In this document: positions 24,556 to 32,297 of the stretch, piece by piece | How positions within the stretch are numbered: the first letter of the stretch is position 1 | How the letters are laid out: each line of letters starts with the position of its first letter | Source of the DNA: CAMNAO01 sp045605145 | GTDB lineage: Bacteria; Bacillota; Clostridia; Oscillospirales; Oscillospiraceae | Length of the DNA: 42,814 bases | Reading direction: 5' to 3' | NCBI GenBank assembly: GCA_045605145.1 | Contig: JAZUPH010000095.1 | Location: 1 to 42,814 of the forward strand | Position numbers and translations under genes: made by a program | The notes under the pieces: model-generated | The model's input: the letters and a program-made list of their open reading frames with translations, nothing else | Databases searched by the model: none | Told to the model about the DNA's origin: nothing

Positions 24556-24600
24556 AAAAAACCTCTCTTATCTTGGTAGACAAAAGAGGTTTATTTCGTG
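24556..24600 (-). terminator. Terminator hairpin, copy B
   Basis: AAACCTCT (24559-24566) pairs with AGAGGTTT (24585-24592). On the minus strand a T6 run follows. The sequence is clearly related to the hairpin at 25104-25137, sharing TTGGTAGACAAAAGA. Confidence 0.75.
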
Positions 24601-24667
24601 CGAAAGAGCGACTAAAAGTAGTATAAGTAGGGGGAAGAAAGACTAAAAGTAGTGTATTTTACTCAGT
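24600..24667. repeat. Spacer repeat block, copy B
   Basis: GCGAAAGA is followed by two copies of GACTAAAAGTAGT (24609-24621 and 24641-24653), the second continuing as GTATTTTACTCAGT to 24667. It aligns along its length with 23919-23984. The ACTA-AAAG-TAGT cores are small inverted repeats. Confidence 0.75.
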
Positions 24668-24724
24668 ATTTCTCAAAAAATATGGCCCGCAAAGATCGCA
24701 TTCGTGAGTTTTAATATATGTCCA

Positions 24725-25051
24725 CTAATAATCTTTAGCAACGACATAAAACTCTGTCAGGTTCTCGTCGATCTTTTCTGCAGTGTCATATTGAGGAGAA
24801 AATTTGTCCGTTACACCGCCGTTATTAAACATATCACAGAAGATGCAGTCGGTTTTCACAGCTTGATTATAAGCTCGCCTTGCGGCATCTCCAGTCAAAA
24901 GTCCATCCGGTTTGATAAGTTCCCAGGAAAAAACGTGCCAAATATATTGATCCTTGACATACTTTTCATACTGACTCTTATTGATGCCTTGCGCAAAATG
25001 ACGCAGCCATTGGTTGATGAATTTCTGCTTTGTCATAGAAAATTTAGCCAT
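24725..25051 (-). CDS. Hypothetical protein with WHVFSWE motif
   Basis: This 108-residue soluble protein contains IWHVFSWELI at about residues 37-46, followed by DAARRAYNQ and two cysteines (CIFC). A WH-hydrophobic-FS pattern occurs in a small DUF family of Firmicutes (possibly DUF4275), but this is a weak memory-based match. GAGGGTGAG precedes ATG. It is AT-rich, has its own good promoter, and lies directly beyond the duplicated tRNA-Ala 3' end, so it may be acquired. Confidence 0.72.
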   Translation of the reverse strand: MAKFSMTKQKFINQWLRHFAQGINKSQYEKYVKDQYIWHVFSWELIKPDGLLTGDAARRAYNQAVKTDCIFCDMFNNGGVTDKFSPQYDTAEKIDENLTEFYVVAKDY

Positions 25052-25071
25052 ACTCTCACCCTCTTCATTTA

Positions 25072-25100
25072 ATTATACTATACCGCTGTATTCGTGTAAA
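25072..25100 (-). promoter_or_regulatory. Promoter of the WHVFSWE gene
   Basis: On the minus strand TTTACA (25095-25100) and TATAAT (25072-25077) are 17 bases apart. Confidence 0.8.
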
Positions 25101-25103
25101 GAA

Positions 25104-25137
25104 AAACCTCTTTTGTTTTGGTAGACAAAAGAAGTTT
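25104..25137 (-). terminator. Terminator hairpin, copy C
   Basis: AAACCTCTTTTGT (25104-25116) pairs with ACAAAAGAAGTTT (25125-25137) with one mismatch, and the minus strand continues with TTTTTCTTT. It is a relative of copy B. Confidence 0.75.
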
Positions 25138-25143
25138 CTTTCG

Positions 25144-25166
25144 TGGCGGAACCGAAGGGATTCGAA
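25144..25166 (-). repeat. Duplicated 3' end of tRNA-Ala (possible attachment-site remnant)
   Basis: These 23 bases match the T-loop-to-CCA end of the tRNA-Ala at 25289-25311 with one mismatch. The rest of the tRNA is absent. A tRNA 3' end copied in direct orientation is the classic footprint of tyrosine-integrase insertion, but no integrase gene is in the window. Confidence 0.7.
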
Positions 25167-25252
25167 TACCCCTGAAGGGCACTCGGTCGCGCTGTGCGCT
25201 CCCCGCGCCCTCGCCGCTTCGCTGCGCGACTTCTCACCCAACAGCCGCGACC

Positions 25253-25288
25253 AAAGCAAAAAGCACCCCCACAGGGGTGCTTTTGCTT
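25253..25288 (-). terminator. tRNA-Ala terminator (repeat copy B of 23864-23918)
   Basis: AAAGCAAAAAGCACCCC (25253-25269) pairs with GGGGTGCTTTTGCTTT. On the minus strand it follows the CCA end immediately and has a T run. The 55-base segment 25235-25289 matches 23864-23918 at 51 positions. Confidence 0.85.
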
Positions 25289-25364
25289 TGGTGGAACCGA
25301 AGGGATTCGAACCCTCGACCTCACGGATGCGAACCGTGCGCTCTCCCAACTGAGCTACGATCCC
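25289..25364 (-). tRNA. tRNA-Ala (anticodon CGC)
   Basis: The 76-nt cloverleaf on the minus strand is complete. The acceptor stem is GGGATCG with CGGTTCC, the D arm GCTC-AGTTGGGA-GAGC and the anticodon stem CACGG/CCGTG with loop TTCGCAT (anticodon CGC, reading GCG). The T arm is GAGGG-TTCGAAT-CCCTT, and the CCA end is encoded. A promoter lies upstream and a strong terminator directly follows. Confidence 0.96.
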
Positions 25365-25394
25365 GTAATTAAGCGCTTTTTATGACGCCTAATC

Positions 25395-25422
25395 ATTATA
25401 GCATGTTTTTTGATTTTGTAAA
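25395..25422 (-). promoter_or_regulatory. tRNA-Ala promoter
   Basis: On the minus strand TTTACA (25417-25422) and TATAAT (25395-25400) are 16 bases apart, with TG before the -10. Confidence 0.82.
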
Positions 25423-25536
25423 GTACTTGCATTTAATAAAATGCCGCGCAGCAACGCTCTCAGCCATATGAAAAGCGGGATAAAACCGCAGCGCCTTGAC
25501 CATGATATCTGCGGCGCAAACTGCGGAAAACTCCTG

Positions 25537-26088
25537 TCAGCGCCCTGCGGCCTCCTGCTCCAGGATGCGGCGTGTCTTCAGAACGGCGATGACGGTCTTG
25601 GCGTCGGGTATCTCGTTGTTCATCACCATCTCCTCCAGGACGGTCAGGGGAATGGTCTCATAGCTTAAAAACTCACCCTCGTCAAGATGCGCTTCGCCCT
25701 GTGTCAGCCCGCGGGCGAGGTAGATATGCACAAGCTCGGTGTCGTATGCCGCCGCAGGGAACATACAACCCAGATAGTCGTACTTTTCCGCCACAAGGCC
25801 GGTCTCTTCGCTCAGTTCGCGCTTTGCGCACTCCAAGTGGGTTTCGCCCTCATCCATTTTGCCGGCAGGGATCTCCAGCAGCATGCTCTCGATCGAATAG
25901 CGGTACTGGCGCACCATACCCACCTGCCCGTCGTCAAACAGGGGGATCACGCAAACCGCCCCGCCGTGGTCGATCACCTCGCGGTATGCTGTGCCGCCGT
26001 CGGGCAGCGAGACCACATCCCGCCGCAGGGAGAGGATCGCGCCGTCATATATGCGCTGTGAAGAGAGCTGTCTTTCCGCAAAATCCAT
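25537..26088 (-). CDS. NUDIX hydrolase, ADP-ribose pyrophosphatase type
   Basis: This 183-residue NUDIX enzyme probably cleaves ADP-ribose or related nucleoside diphosphate sugars. The Nudix box is complete: GKMDEGETHLECAKRELSEE continues with TGL (about residues 80-102). The N-terminal GGAVCVIPL and VRQYRYSIE match the ADP-ribose pyrophosphatase group. The start at 26088 has AGGCGGT about 6 bases upstream. It is divergent from typA and transcribed toward the tRNA-Ala gene. Confidence 0.92.
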   Translation of the reverse strand: MDFAERQLSSQRIYDGAILSLRRDVVSLPDGGTAYREVIDHGGAVCVIPLFDDGQVGMVRQYRYSIESMLLEIPAGKMDEGETHLECAKRELSEETGLVAEKYDYLGCMFPAAAYDTELVHIYLARGLTQGEAHLDEGEFLSYETIPLTVLEEMVMNNEIPDAKTVIAVLKTRRILEQEAAGR

Positions 26089-26143
26089 GTTGGACCGCCT
26101 TTCATGCCTGAAATATCGGGTTTTGTGCCAAAAAGCCGAAAAA

Positions 26144-26172
26144 AGTATAACGCACAATGAAGAAATTTGCAA
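26144..26172 (-). promoter_or_regulatory. NUDIX gene promoter
   Basis: On the minus strand TTGCAA (26167-26172) and TATACT (26144-26149) are 17 bases apart. Confidence 0.75.
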
Positions 26173-26181
26173 GATAACACA

Positions 26182-26211
26182 TTTACATTTCAAAGAGCAC
26201 TGTTGTATAAT
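26182..26211 (+). promoter_or_regulatory. typA promoter
   Basis: TTTACA (26182-26187) and TATAAT (26206-26211) are 18 bases apart. The divergent NUDIX promoter is back to back with it. Confidence 0.78.
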
Positions 26212-26257
26212 TAATTGGTTTTGAATAGTCACCGCTTTATTAAGAGGAAGTGTATAT

Positions 26258-28090
26258 ATGAACGATATCTCCAAAATCCGCAATATTGCCATCATCGCCC
26301 ACGTCGATCACGGTAAAACCACCCTCGTTGACGAAATGCTCAAACAGGGCGGCATTTTCCGTGCCAATCAGGAAGTGCAGGACCGCGTTATGGACTCCGG
26401 CGACCTTGAGCGCGAGCGCGGCATAACCATCCTTGCCAAGAATACCGCCATCACCTGGGGCGACTATAAGATCAACATCGTTGACACTCCGGGCCATGCC
26501 GACTTCGGCGGCGAGGTTGAGCGTATACTGAAAATGGTCAACGGCGTCATCCTGTTGGTGGATGCTGCCGAGGGCCCCATGCCTCAGACCCGCTTTGTTC
26601 TGCAGAAGGCGCTTGAGCTTGGTCACCGCGTGATCGTTGCCGTCAATAAGATCGACCGCCCCGATGCCCGCATACATGAGGTCATTGATGAGGTGCTTGA
26701 GCTGCTTCTGAGTCTCAACGCCACCGATGAGCAGCTTGATTCCCCCATGCTGTTCTGCTCCGCCCGCCGGGGCATCGCCTCCCACGGGCCGGATGCGCCG
26801 GGCACTGACCTTGCGCCCCTTTTCAACACCATCGTTGAGTACATCCCCGCTCCCCAGGGCAGCGCGGATGAGCCGCTCCAGTTCCTTGTGTCCTCCGTGG
26901 ACTACAATGAGTATGTCGGCCGCATCGCCATCGGCCGTATAGAGCGCGGCACCATTGCCCAGAACCAGGATGTGGTGGTCCTCAACTACCACGATGGGGA
27001 CGAGCCGCCCAAAAAGGCCAAGGCCGTCACTATTTACGAGTTCGAAGGTCTGCAGCGCGTACCCGTGACCCAGTCTTCCGCCGGTAACATCATTGCCATC
27101 TCCGGCATGAGCTGGATCAACATCGGTGACACCATCTGCGCTCCCTCCACGCCCGAGGCGCTGCCTTTCGTGAAAATCTCTGAGCCCACTATGGAGATGA
27201 CCTTCTCCGTCAATGACAGTCCCTTTGCCGGGAAGGACGGCAAGTACGTTACCGCCCGCCAGGTGAGAGAGCGGCTTAAGCGCGAAACGATGAAGGACCC
27301 CTCCCTGCGCGTTTCCGATCTTGAGGGCAGCGATGGCTGTCTGGTCGCGGGCCGCGGTGAAATGCACCTGTCCATTCTTATTGAGACTATGCGCCGTGAG
27401 GGTTATGAATTCAATGTGTCACCCCCGCGCATACTGAAAAAAGAGATCGACGGCGTCCTGTGTGAGCCTATTGAGCGCGTTGTCATCGATGTTCCCGACA
27501 CCTGCGTCGGCCCCGTTATTGAAAAGCTCTCCAACCGCCGCGGTGATCTTAGTGAGATGACCCCTATCGGTGACCGCATCCGTCTTGAGTTCTTCGTCCC
27601 GTCCCGTGGCCTGTTCGGCTACCGGAATGAGTTTTTGACCGACACCCGCGGCGAGGGCATCATGAGCAGCGTATTTGAGCGCTATGAGCCGATGCGTGGC
27701 GACATCGCCCGCCGCAACACCGGCTCCCTCATCGCCTATGAAAACGGTGAGTCCGTTACCTATGGCCTGTTTGCGGCTCAGGGCCGCGGCCGCCTGTTTA
27801 TCGGCGCCGGCGTGCCGGTATACGGCGGAATGGTGGTCGGTGTATCCCCCAAGAGTGAGGATATCACCGTTAACGTCTGTAAGAAAAAGCAGCTTACCAA
27901 CACCCGCGCTGCCGGCAGCGATGACGCACTGCGTCTCGTTCCGCCCACTAATCTGAGTCTTGAGCAGTGCCTTGGGTTCCTCGCCGATGACGAGCTGCTT
28001 GAAGTCACCCCCAAGACCCTGCGTATCCGCAAAGCTGTTCTGAACCATGAGCTGCGCATGAAAGCGCTCAAGGGCAAGAAAAACGGCTGA
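26258..28090 (+). CDS. typA: Ribosome-associated GTPase TypA/BipA
   Basis: This 610-residue translational GTPase of the EF-G family is involved in stress and low-temperature ribosome function. GTP-binding motifs are AHVDHGKTT (about residues 13-21), RGITI, DTPGHADF and NKID. After the G domain come the beta-barrel domain, two EF-G-like domains and the TypA-specific C-terminal region (RKKQ... with KALKGKK at the end). AGAGGAAG precedes ATG by about 9 bases. It is monocistronic, with its own promoter and terminator. Confidence 0.98.
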   Translation: MNDISKIRNIAIIAHVDHGKTTLVDEMLKQGGIFRANQEVQDRVMDSGDLERERGITILAKNTAITWGDYKINIVDTPGHADFGGEVERILKMVNGVILLVDAAEGPMPQTRFVLQKALELGHRVIVAVNKIDRPDARIHEVIDEVLELLLSLNATDEQLDSPMLFCSARRGIASHGPDAPGTDLAPLFNTIVEYIPAPQGSADEPLQFLVSSVDYNEYVGRIAIGRIERGTIAQNQDVVVLNYHDGDEPPKKAKAVTIYEFEGLQRVPVTQSSAGNIIAISGMSWINIGDTICAPSTPEALPFVKISEPTMEMTFSVNDSPFAGKDGKYVTARQVRERLKRETMKDPSLRVSDLEGSDGCLVAGRGEMHLSILIETMRREGYEFNVSPPRILKKEIDGVLCEPIERVVIDVPDTCVGPVIEKLSNRRGDLSEMTPIGDRIRLEFFVPSRGLFGYRNEFLTDTRGEGIMSSVFERYEPMRGDIARRNTGSLIAYENGESVTYGLFAAQGRGRLFIGAGVPVYGGMVVGVSPKSEDITVNVCKKKQLTNTRAAGSDDALRLVPPTNLSLEQCLGFLADDELLEVTPKTLRIRKAVLNHELRMKALKGKKNG

Positions 28091-28102
28091 TAAAAACTGC
28101 AG

Positions 28103-28135
28103 ATCCCCGGCGTATTGCAAACGCCGGGGATTTTT
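28103..28135 (+). terminator. typA terminator
   Basis: ATCCCCGGCGT (28103-28113) pairs with ACGCCGGGGAT (28121-28131), followed by TTTT. Confidence 0.9.
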
Positions 28136-28166
28136 GTCGTATGTGTAGGAAATGTGGCATAAAAAG

Positions 28167-28195
28167 TTGATTTTTGCGGTCGTCGGCGCTATAAT
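28167..28195 (+). promoter_or_regulatory. Promoter of the DapF-like gene
   Basis: TTGATT (28167-28172) and TATAAT (28190-28195) are 17 bases apart. Confidence 0.78.
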
Positions 28196-28242
28196 TTTAT
28201 CCGTAGACGAAGTTTTCCATCATTGCGTAACGGAGGTCGGAT

Positions 28243-29049
28243 ATGGAGATCAACTGGCTCAAGTACAGTCCCACGGAGAATATGACCGCACTTGTGCTTA
28301 CAACCGTGCCGGAGCATCAGCGCCCGGCGGTGGGAAGCGCCATAATGCTGACAGACCCTGAGATAGAGCAGGTGGGCTTCGTCGTGCCGCCTCACTGGCC
28401 GGAGAGTTCCACCCGCATTGAGATGGCCGGCGGCGAGTTCTGCGGCAACGGGGCGATGTGTGCCGCGGCCCATGCGGCTTCAAAGTGGCTGGAGGCGGGC
28501 TCTTCTGCAATGTTCCCCATCGAATCCACCGATATGTCCGATTTTCTTACCTGCCTCATAAGGGCGCAGAGCGGTTATTTCGATGTTACGCTGGATATGC
28601 CCCTTCCCGGCAGTATTGAGACTACGGTGCTGTCCTTCGGCGGCAAGAACTATCAGCTTCCCCTGGTGCGTTTTCCCGGCATAACCCACGCAATAATGCC
28701 CGCCGGGACACTTGACCACGCCGCGGCGGAGGATGCCGTGCGCGAATGGTCCCGCATTGAAAAGGCGGAGGCTATGGGCATTATCTTTTACAATTCCGTA
28801 AGCTCTTACATTGAGCCTCTTGTGTATGTCCCTGCGGCAAATACCCTCTGTTGGGAGCGGGGCTGCGCCAGCGGCAGTGCCGCACTGGGCGCACTGCTGG
28901 CCACCTTTGCCAAGGCCGATGTGATAACCGATGTGCGTCAGCCCGGCGGAATAATTAAGGTGCGCTGTGATTGGCGCGGCGGTGGAATTGTCCGCGTATC
29001 GGTCAGCGGCCGGGTGGAATATCTGGGATCCTTCACTTCGGTGACATGA
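28243..29049 (+). CDS. DapF-fold amino-acid racemase/epimerase-like protein
   Basis: This 268-residue protein has the diaminopimelate epimerase fold. The two catalytic cysteines of the cofactor-independent mechanism are present: Cys67 in GGEFCGNGAM and Cys208 in ERGCASGSAA. Overall it is divergent from housekeeping DapF. The GGEFCGN form recalls CntK-type histidine racemases of nicotianamine-like metallophore pathways, but no cntL or cntM partner is nearby. GGAGGT precedes ATG. It is monocistronic, with its own promoter and terminator. The substrate is unknown: an amino-acid racemase is the safest call. Confidence 0.82.
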   Translation: MEINWLKYSPTENMTALVLTTVPEHQRPAVGSAIMLTDPEIEQVGFVVPPHWPESSTRIEMAGGEFCGNGAMCAAAHAASKWLEAGSSAMFPIESTDMSDFLTCLIRAQSGYFDVTLDMPLPGSIETTVLSFGGKNYQLPLVRFPGITHAIMPAGTLDHAAAEDAVREWSRIEKAEAMGIIFYNSVSSYIEPLVYVPAANTLCWERGCASGSAALGALLATFAKADVITDVRQPGGIIKVRCDWRGGGIVRVSVSGRVEYLGSFTSVT

Positions 29050-29064
29050 GTATTACATAAGGTC

Positions 29065-29103
29065 AAAGCAGGACGAAGCATGGGCTTCGCCCTGCTTTTT
29101 TCT
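29065..29103 (+). terminator. Terminator after the DapF-like gene
   Basis: AAAGCAGGACGAAG (29065-29078) pairs with CTTCGCCCTGCTTT (29085-29098), with one mismatch, followed by a T run. Confidence 0.88.
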
Positions 29104-29265
29104 TTCTGCCCGTCGGGACAAGAATCGAATGACACAAGCAAACATTTGCCGCCGCATTGCGTTAATCGGCGGCAGCAAATTTTCTCCCAAGAAAGCCGAA
29201 ATTAAACGGCAGGGTAATTTAGGGGTGACTGCAGACATTAAACTACACGCAGTCCCATCCAGACT
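29104..29265 (+). other. Intergenic stretch with an imperfect hairpin upstream of spoIIE
   Basis: No gene is seen between 29050 and 29370. ATTTGCCGCCG (29144-29154) and CGGCGGCAGCAAAT (29167-29180) form an imperfect hairpin followed by TTTTCTCCC, possibly a second terminator. No convincing Spo0A box (TTTGTCGAA) was found by eye; the closest are 6-of-9 matches around 29265. Confidence 0.4.
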
Positions 29266-29298
29266 TTGACGGCAAATGCATCCGGGATGAAATATGAT
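29266..29298 (+). promoter_or_regulatory. spoIIE promoter with 21-base spacer
   Basis: TTGACG (29266-29271) and TATGAT (29293-29298) are separated by 21 bases. This wide spacing is the known architecture of Spo0A-activated sigma-A promoters such as B. subtilis spoIIE and spoIIG. Assignment rests on spacing plus gene identity. Confidence 0.5.
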
Positions 29299-29370
29299 TC
29301 TCATAAAATTACGGGGATCCGGGTGCAGGTTGGAAAGCGCTGCGGAATACGGACCCCGGAAGGGGTGCAA

Positions 29371-31686
29371 ATGATGAACAGGGCAACACATACGCAGAAA
29401 AAAGATTATAAGGTGACCGGGGTCGTGCGCACACTGTTTGACAGCCGTGCCGCGGCGGCAGAGTGCGTAACCCGCTTCGTGCTGGGCTTTTTCCTGGCAA
29501 GGGGACGGCTGCTTGGGGACATTTACCCCTTTGGCATCGCATTCGTGTCATCCTCTGCCGGCGGGGTGCCTCTATTCGGCTCGCTTGCCGGCGTGCTGCT
29601 CGGTACGATAACCGCCGGGGACCTTGTGTTGGTGGTGATGTATCTGGCGGCGGTGATCCTTGCCGCGGGTCTTCTGGTCACGGCCTCACAGGGGCGCTTT
29701 GCAAAGGATCCGGCGCTGCCGTCCTGCACTGCGGTGACATCGGCCCTGGTGCTGGCTGTTGTGCGCTGTATAGTGAGCGGTCTTACGCTCAGGGCAGTGG
29801 CTGCCGGTATTACTGAGGTTATAATGTGCGGTGCCTGCGCTTCATTCTTCCGCCATGCACTTAAAGAGCGTAAACGCAATGCCATGGGCAGCGGCAGCAT
29901 GGTGCAGGCGCTGGGAACCGCTTTTCTTGCTGCCGCTGCACTCACGGCTCTTGCGGATGTGCGGCTGTTTGAGATCATATCCCTTGGCAAGCTCTTGGCC
30001 ATCGGCTGTGTACAGCTTGCTGCCCTTGCAGGCGGCGCAGGAGCGGGCGCGATAAGCGGTGCGATCTTCGGCCTTGCCATGGATATGGCGGACGGTACAC
30101 TCTGTGTCTACGGTGCCGCCTGTGGCCTTGCCGGTGCTGTCATGGGCTGTATGCGCTCAAGGGGCAGGCTGATGGCGATACTGTCCTATTGCCTTGCCAA
30201 CGCGGCATCGGTGCTGTGGCTTGCGGTCAGCGGTGCCCCGGCCATACTTTATGAGACTTTAGGTGCATCCGTACTTGTGGTAATGCTGCCTCAGGCGCTG
30301 ACGGTGAAAACGGCTGAGTATATGCCCCTTTCCTCCCGTGAGGGCGGAGTTCTGCGCTCCCGCGTGTACCTGCGCGACAGGGTACAACTTACTCAGCAGG
30401 CCTTCAGCCGCCTTGCCGACAGTGTGGCGGTCATGGATAATAAAGAGGCAAATGATGAGGACATCAGCGGCATATTCGAGCGCGCCGCCCTTGGTGTCTG
30501 CCGCCGCTGCCCAGCTGCAAAGCAGTGCTGGCAGCAGGGCTACGGCGAGACGATGACCATGCTGGGCGATGCGTCAAAAGCCATGCTTGAGCGCGGGCAG
30601 CTTACGGCCAGCGATCTGCCGCCTGAGTTTGTGGATCGCTGCAAACATACGGCGGAATATGTGGGCGCTGTAAACGCGGAACTCAAAGCCTGGCTCTGCC
30701 GGAGACAGTATAAGGCGCGCTTCAACGAAAACCTTGGTGCCGTCCGCAGCCGCTACAAAGATGTTGCCAGTGTGTTTGCCCATGTTGCCCGTCAGCTTGA
30801 TTCAGATCTGCTGCCCCAGACGCGGATGGAAAAACGCCTGCGCAGCTTCTTCAGAAGCGAGCGCCTGCCGATCAGTGCGGTGGTGTACCGGGACGGACGG
30901 GACAGACTCCATGTGGAATTGGAGGGCAGCGGCGTAGGCACGCTGCGCCGCGATCCCAGCTGGCTGGATAAGGTGTCCGCCGTGGTGGATACACCGTTGC
31001 GCACGACCTCCGCTGCCGATGACGGCCGTACCGTACTGATGGAGGCGGAACAGCTTACCGCTTCCGTCGGCACCGCCAGCGCAAAGCGCCGGGGCAGGGG
31101 AGTATCCGGTGACGGCAGTACTGCCTTCACCACCGATGACGGCAAGCTGTGTGTAATTCTGTCCGACGGCATGGGTACCGGTAAAGAGGCGGGTGAAATG
31201 AGCCGCGCCAGCATCCAGGCACTGGCAGATTTTATCCGCGCCGGTGTCCAGGCCGAGACGGCGATCGGCCTTCTGGAAAGCCTTATGATGATGAAAAACG
31301 AGACCGATGTGGTCAGCGCCACCGTGGATATGCTGGTGCTCGATCTTATGAGCGGCGATGCCCAGTTGTTCAAATGCGGCTCGGCGCCCACCTATCTGCG
31401 CAGGAAAGACAATGTCAGGCGCATCAAGGCCGGCGGATTTGCACCGGGTCTGGCTCCTGCGGGCGTGCAGAACAGCGAACTGACAAAGCTGAAAATGCAA
31501 AGCGGCGATGTGGCTGTTATCATCAGCGACGGGGTGCTCGCCGGCGAGGATGACGAATGGCTCCGCACGGCGCTGGAGAATGATACCGGCACCGTCCGCG
31601 ACCTTGCCCGCAGAATTGCGGAAACTTCCGCTGCCCGATACGGCGCATCGGATGATGTGACGGTTCTCACTGTGGCGGTCAACTGA
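29371..31686 (+). CDS. spoIIE: Stage II sporulation protein E (SpoIIE phosphatase)
   Basis: This 771-residue membrane phosphatase would activate sigma-F in the forespore by dephosphorylating SpoIIAA. The N-terminal region (about residues 30-320) has around ten hydrophobic segments, the central region is helical (FtsZ-associated in B. subtilis), and the C-terminal PP2C-type domain covers about residues 570-771. Metal-binding acids are in GVSGDGSTAF and LSDGMGTGKEAG, and in SDGVL and SDDVTVL near the end. Tandem ATGs at 29371 and 29374 follow GGAAGGGG; upstream in-frame codons lie inside the promoter. B. subtilis SpoIIE is slightly longer (827). Confidence 0.94.
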   Translation: MMNRATHTQKKDYKVTGVVRTLFDSRAAAAECVTRFVLGFFLARGRLLGDIYPFGIAFVSSSAGGVPLFGSLAGVLLGTITAGDLVLVVMYLAAVILAAGLLVTASQGRFAKDPALPSCTAVTSALVLAVVRCIVSGLTLRAVAAGITEVIMCGACASFFRHALKERKRNAMGSGSMVQALGTAFLAAAALTALADVRLFEIISLGKLLAIGCVQLAALAGGAGAGAISGAIFGLAMDMADGTLCVYGAACGLAGAVMGCMRSRGRLMAILSYCLANAASVLWLAVSGAPAILYETLGASVLVVMLPQALTVKTAEYMPLSSREGGVLRSRVYLRDRVQLTQQAFSRLADSVAVMDNKEANDEDISGIFERAALGVCRRCPAAKQCWQQGYGETMTMLGDASKAMLERGQLTASDLPPEFVDRCKHTAEYVGAVNAELKAWLCRRQYKARFNENLGAVRSRYKDVASVFAHVARQLDSDLLPQTRMEKRLRSFFRSERLPISAVVYRDGRDRLHVELEGSGVGTLRRDPSWLDKVSAVVDTPLRTTSAADDGRTVLMEAEQLTASVGTASAKRRGRGVSGDGSTAFTTDDGKLCVILSDGMGTGKEAGEMSRASIQALADFIRAGVQAETAIGLLESLMMMKNETDVVSATVDMLVLDLMSGDAQLFKCGSAPTYLRRKDNVRRIKAGGFAPGLAPAGVQNSELTKLKMQSGDVAVIISDGVLAGEDDEWLRTALENDTGTVRDLARRIAETSAARYGASDDVTVLTVAVN

Positions 31687-31701
31687 TAATACTTGCCAAA
31701 A

Positions 31702-31733
31702 CACCCGGGGAGCGGTACAATGTTCCCCGGGTG
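31702..31733 (+). promoter_or_regulatory. Hairpin covering the GNAT ribosome binding site
   Basis: CACCCGGGGA (31702-31711) pairs perfectly with TCCCCGGGTG (31724-31733). The 3' arm contains the GGGTG part of the only ribosome binding site of the GNAT gene starting at 31740. There is no T run, so it looks more like a translational lock or processing site than a terminator. Confidence 0.6.
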
Positions 31734-31739
31734 ATATTT

Positions 31740-32228
31740 ATGGAAATAAGAAAAACGCGGCCTGAGGATTTTGAGGACATCATGGCGCTGTATGCCCATG
31801 CCCGCCGCTTCATGCGCGAAAACGGCAACCCCACACAGTGGGGCGATACCAACCCGCCTGCATCGGCGGTGCGGCGCGATATCGAACTGGGGCAGAGCTA
31901 TGTGGCGCAGGAGGATGGCCGGATACTTGCCGTGTTTGCATTCATACAGGGGATCGATCCCACCTATCTTGAGATAGACGGCGCCTGGCATTATGACCTG
32001 CCCTACGGCGTGATACACAGGGTGGCCTCCTACGGCGGACGCAACGCGGCCAGCGAGTGCATAAAGTGGTGCGCACAGCGCTGTGACTATCTGCGCATGG
32101 ATACCCACAAAGACAACATCCCCATGCAAAGAGTGATCGCCAAAAACGGATTTTCCTACTGCGGCGTTGTGGTAATTGCCGACGGAACACAGCGCCTGGC
32201 CTTCGACAGGCTGGTGCGCCAGGGCTAA
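31740..32228 (+). CDS. GNAT family N-acetyltransferase
   Basis: This 162-residue acetyltransferase has MEIRKTRPEDFEDIMALY at its start. The later conserved part, including the pattern NIPMQRVIAKNGFSYCG, is the usual acetyl-CoA fold end. It lies 53 bases after spoIIE. GGTGAT before ATG 31740 lies in the arm of a stable hairpin, so expression may need unfolding or ribosome read-through from spoIIE. No target is known and no obvious sporulation link is seen beyond position. Confidence 0.85.
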   Translation: MEIRKTRPEDFEDIMALYAHARRFMRENGNPTQWGDTNPPASAVRRDIELGQSYVAQEDGRILAVFAFIQGIDPTYLEIDGAWHYDLPYGVIHRVASYGGRNAASECIKWCAQRCDYLRMDTHKDNIPMQRVIAKNGFSYCGVVVIADGTQRLAFDRLVRQG

Positions 32229-32297
32229 TCCCCTGATTTTTGTGCGAGATATGTACGGCAGTTGCTGTGAAAACAGTGAAATTTTGCGTTTTCACGA

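Noticed and set aside
23864..25289. CRISPR array
   Set aside because: The repeats are few, of different kinds and separated by genes; no regular spacer pattern and no cas genes are present.
25065..25385. Several open frames on both strands over the tRNA-Ala region
   Set aside because: They overlap a complete tRNA gene, its terminator and its duplicated 3' end, and none has a translation signal.
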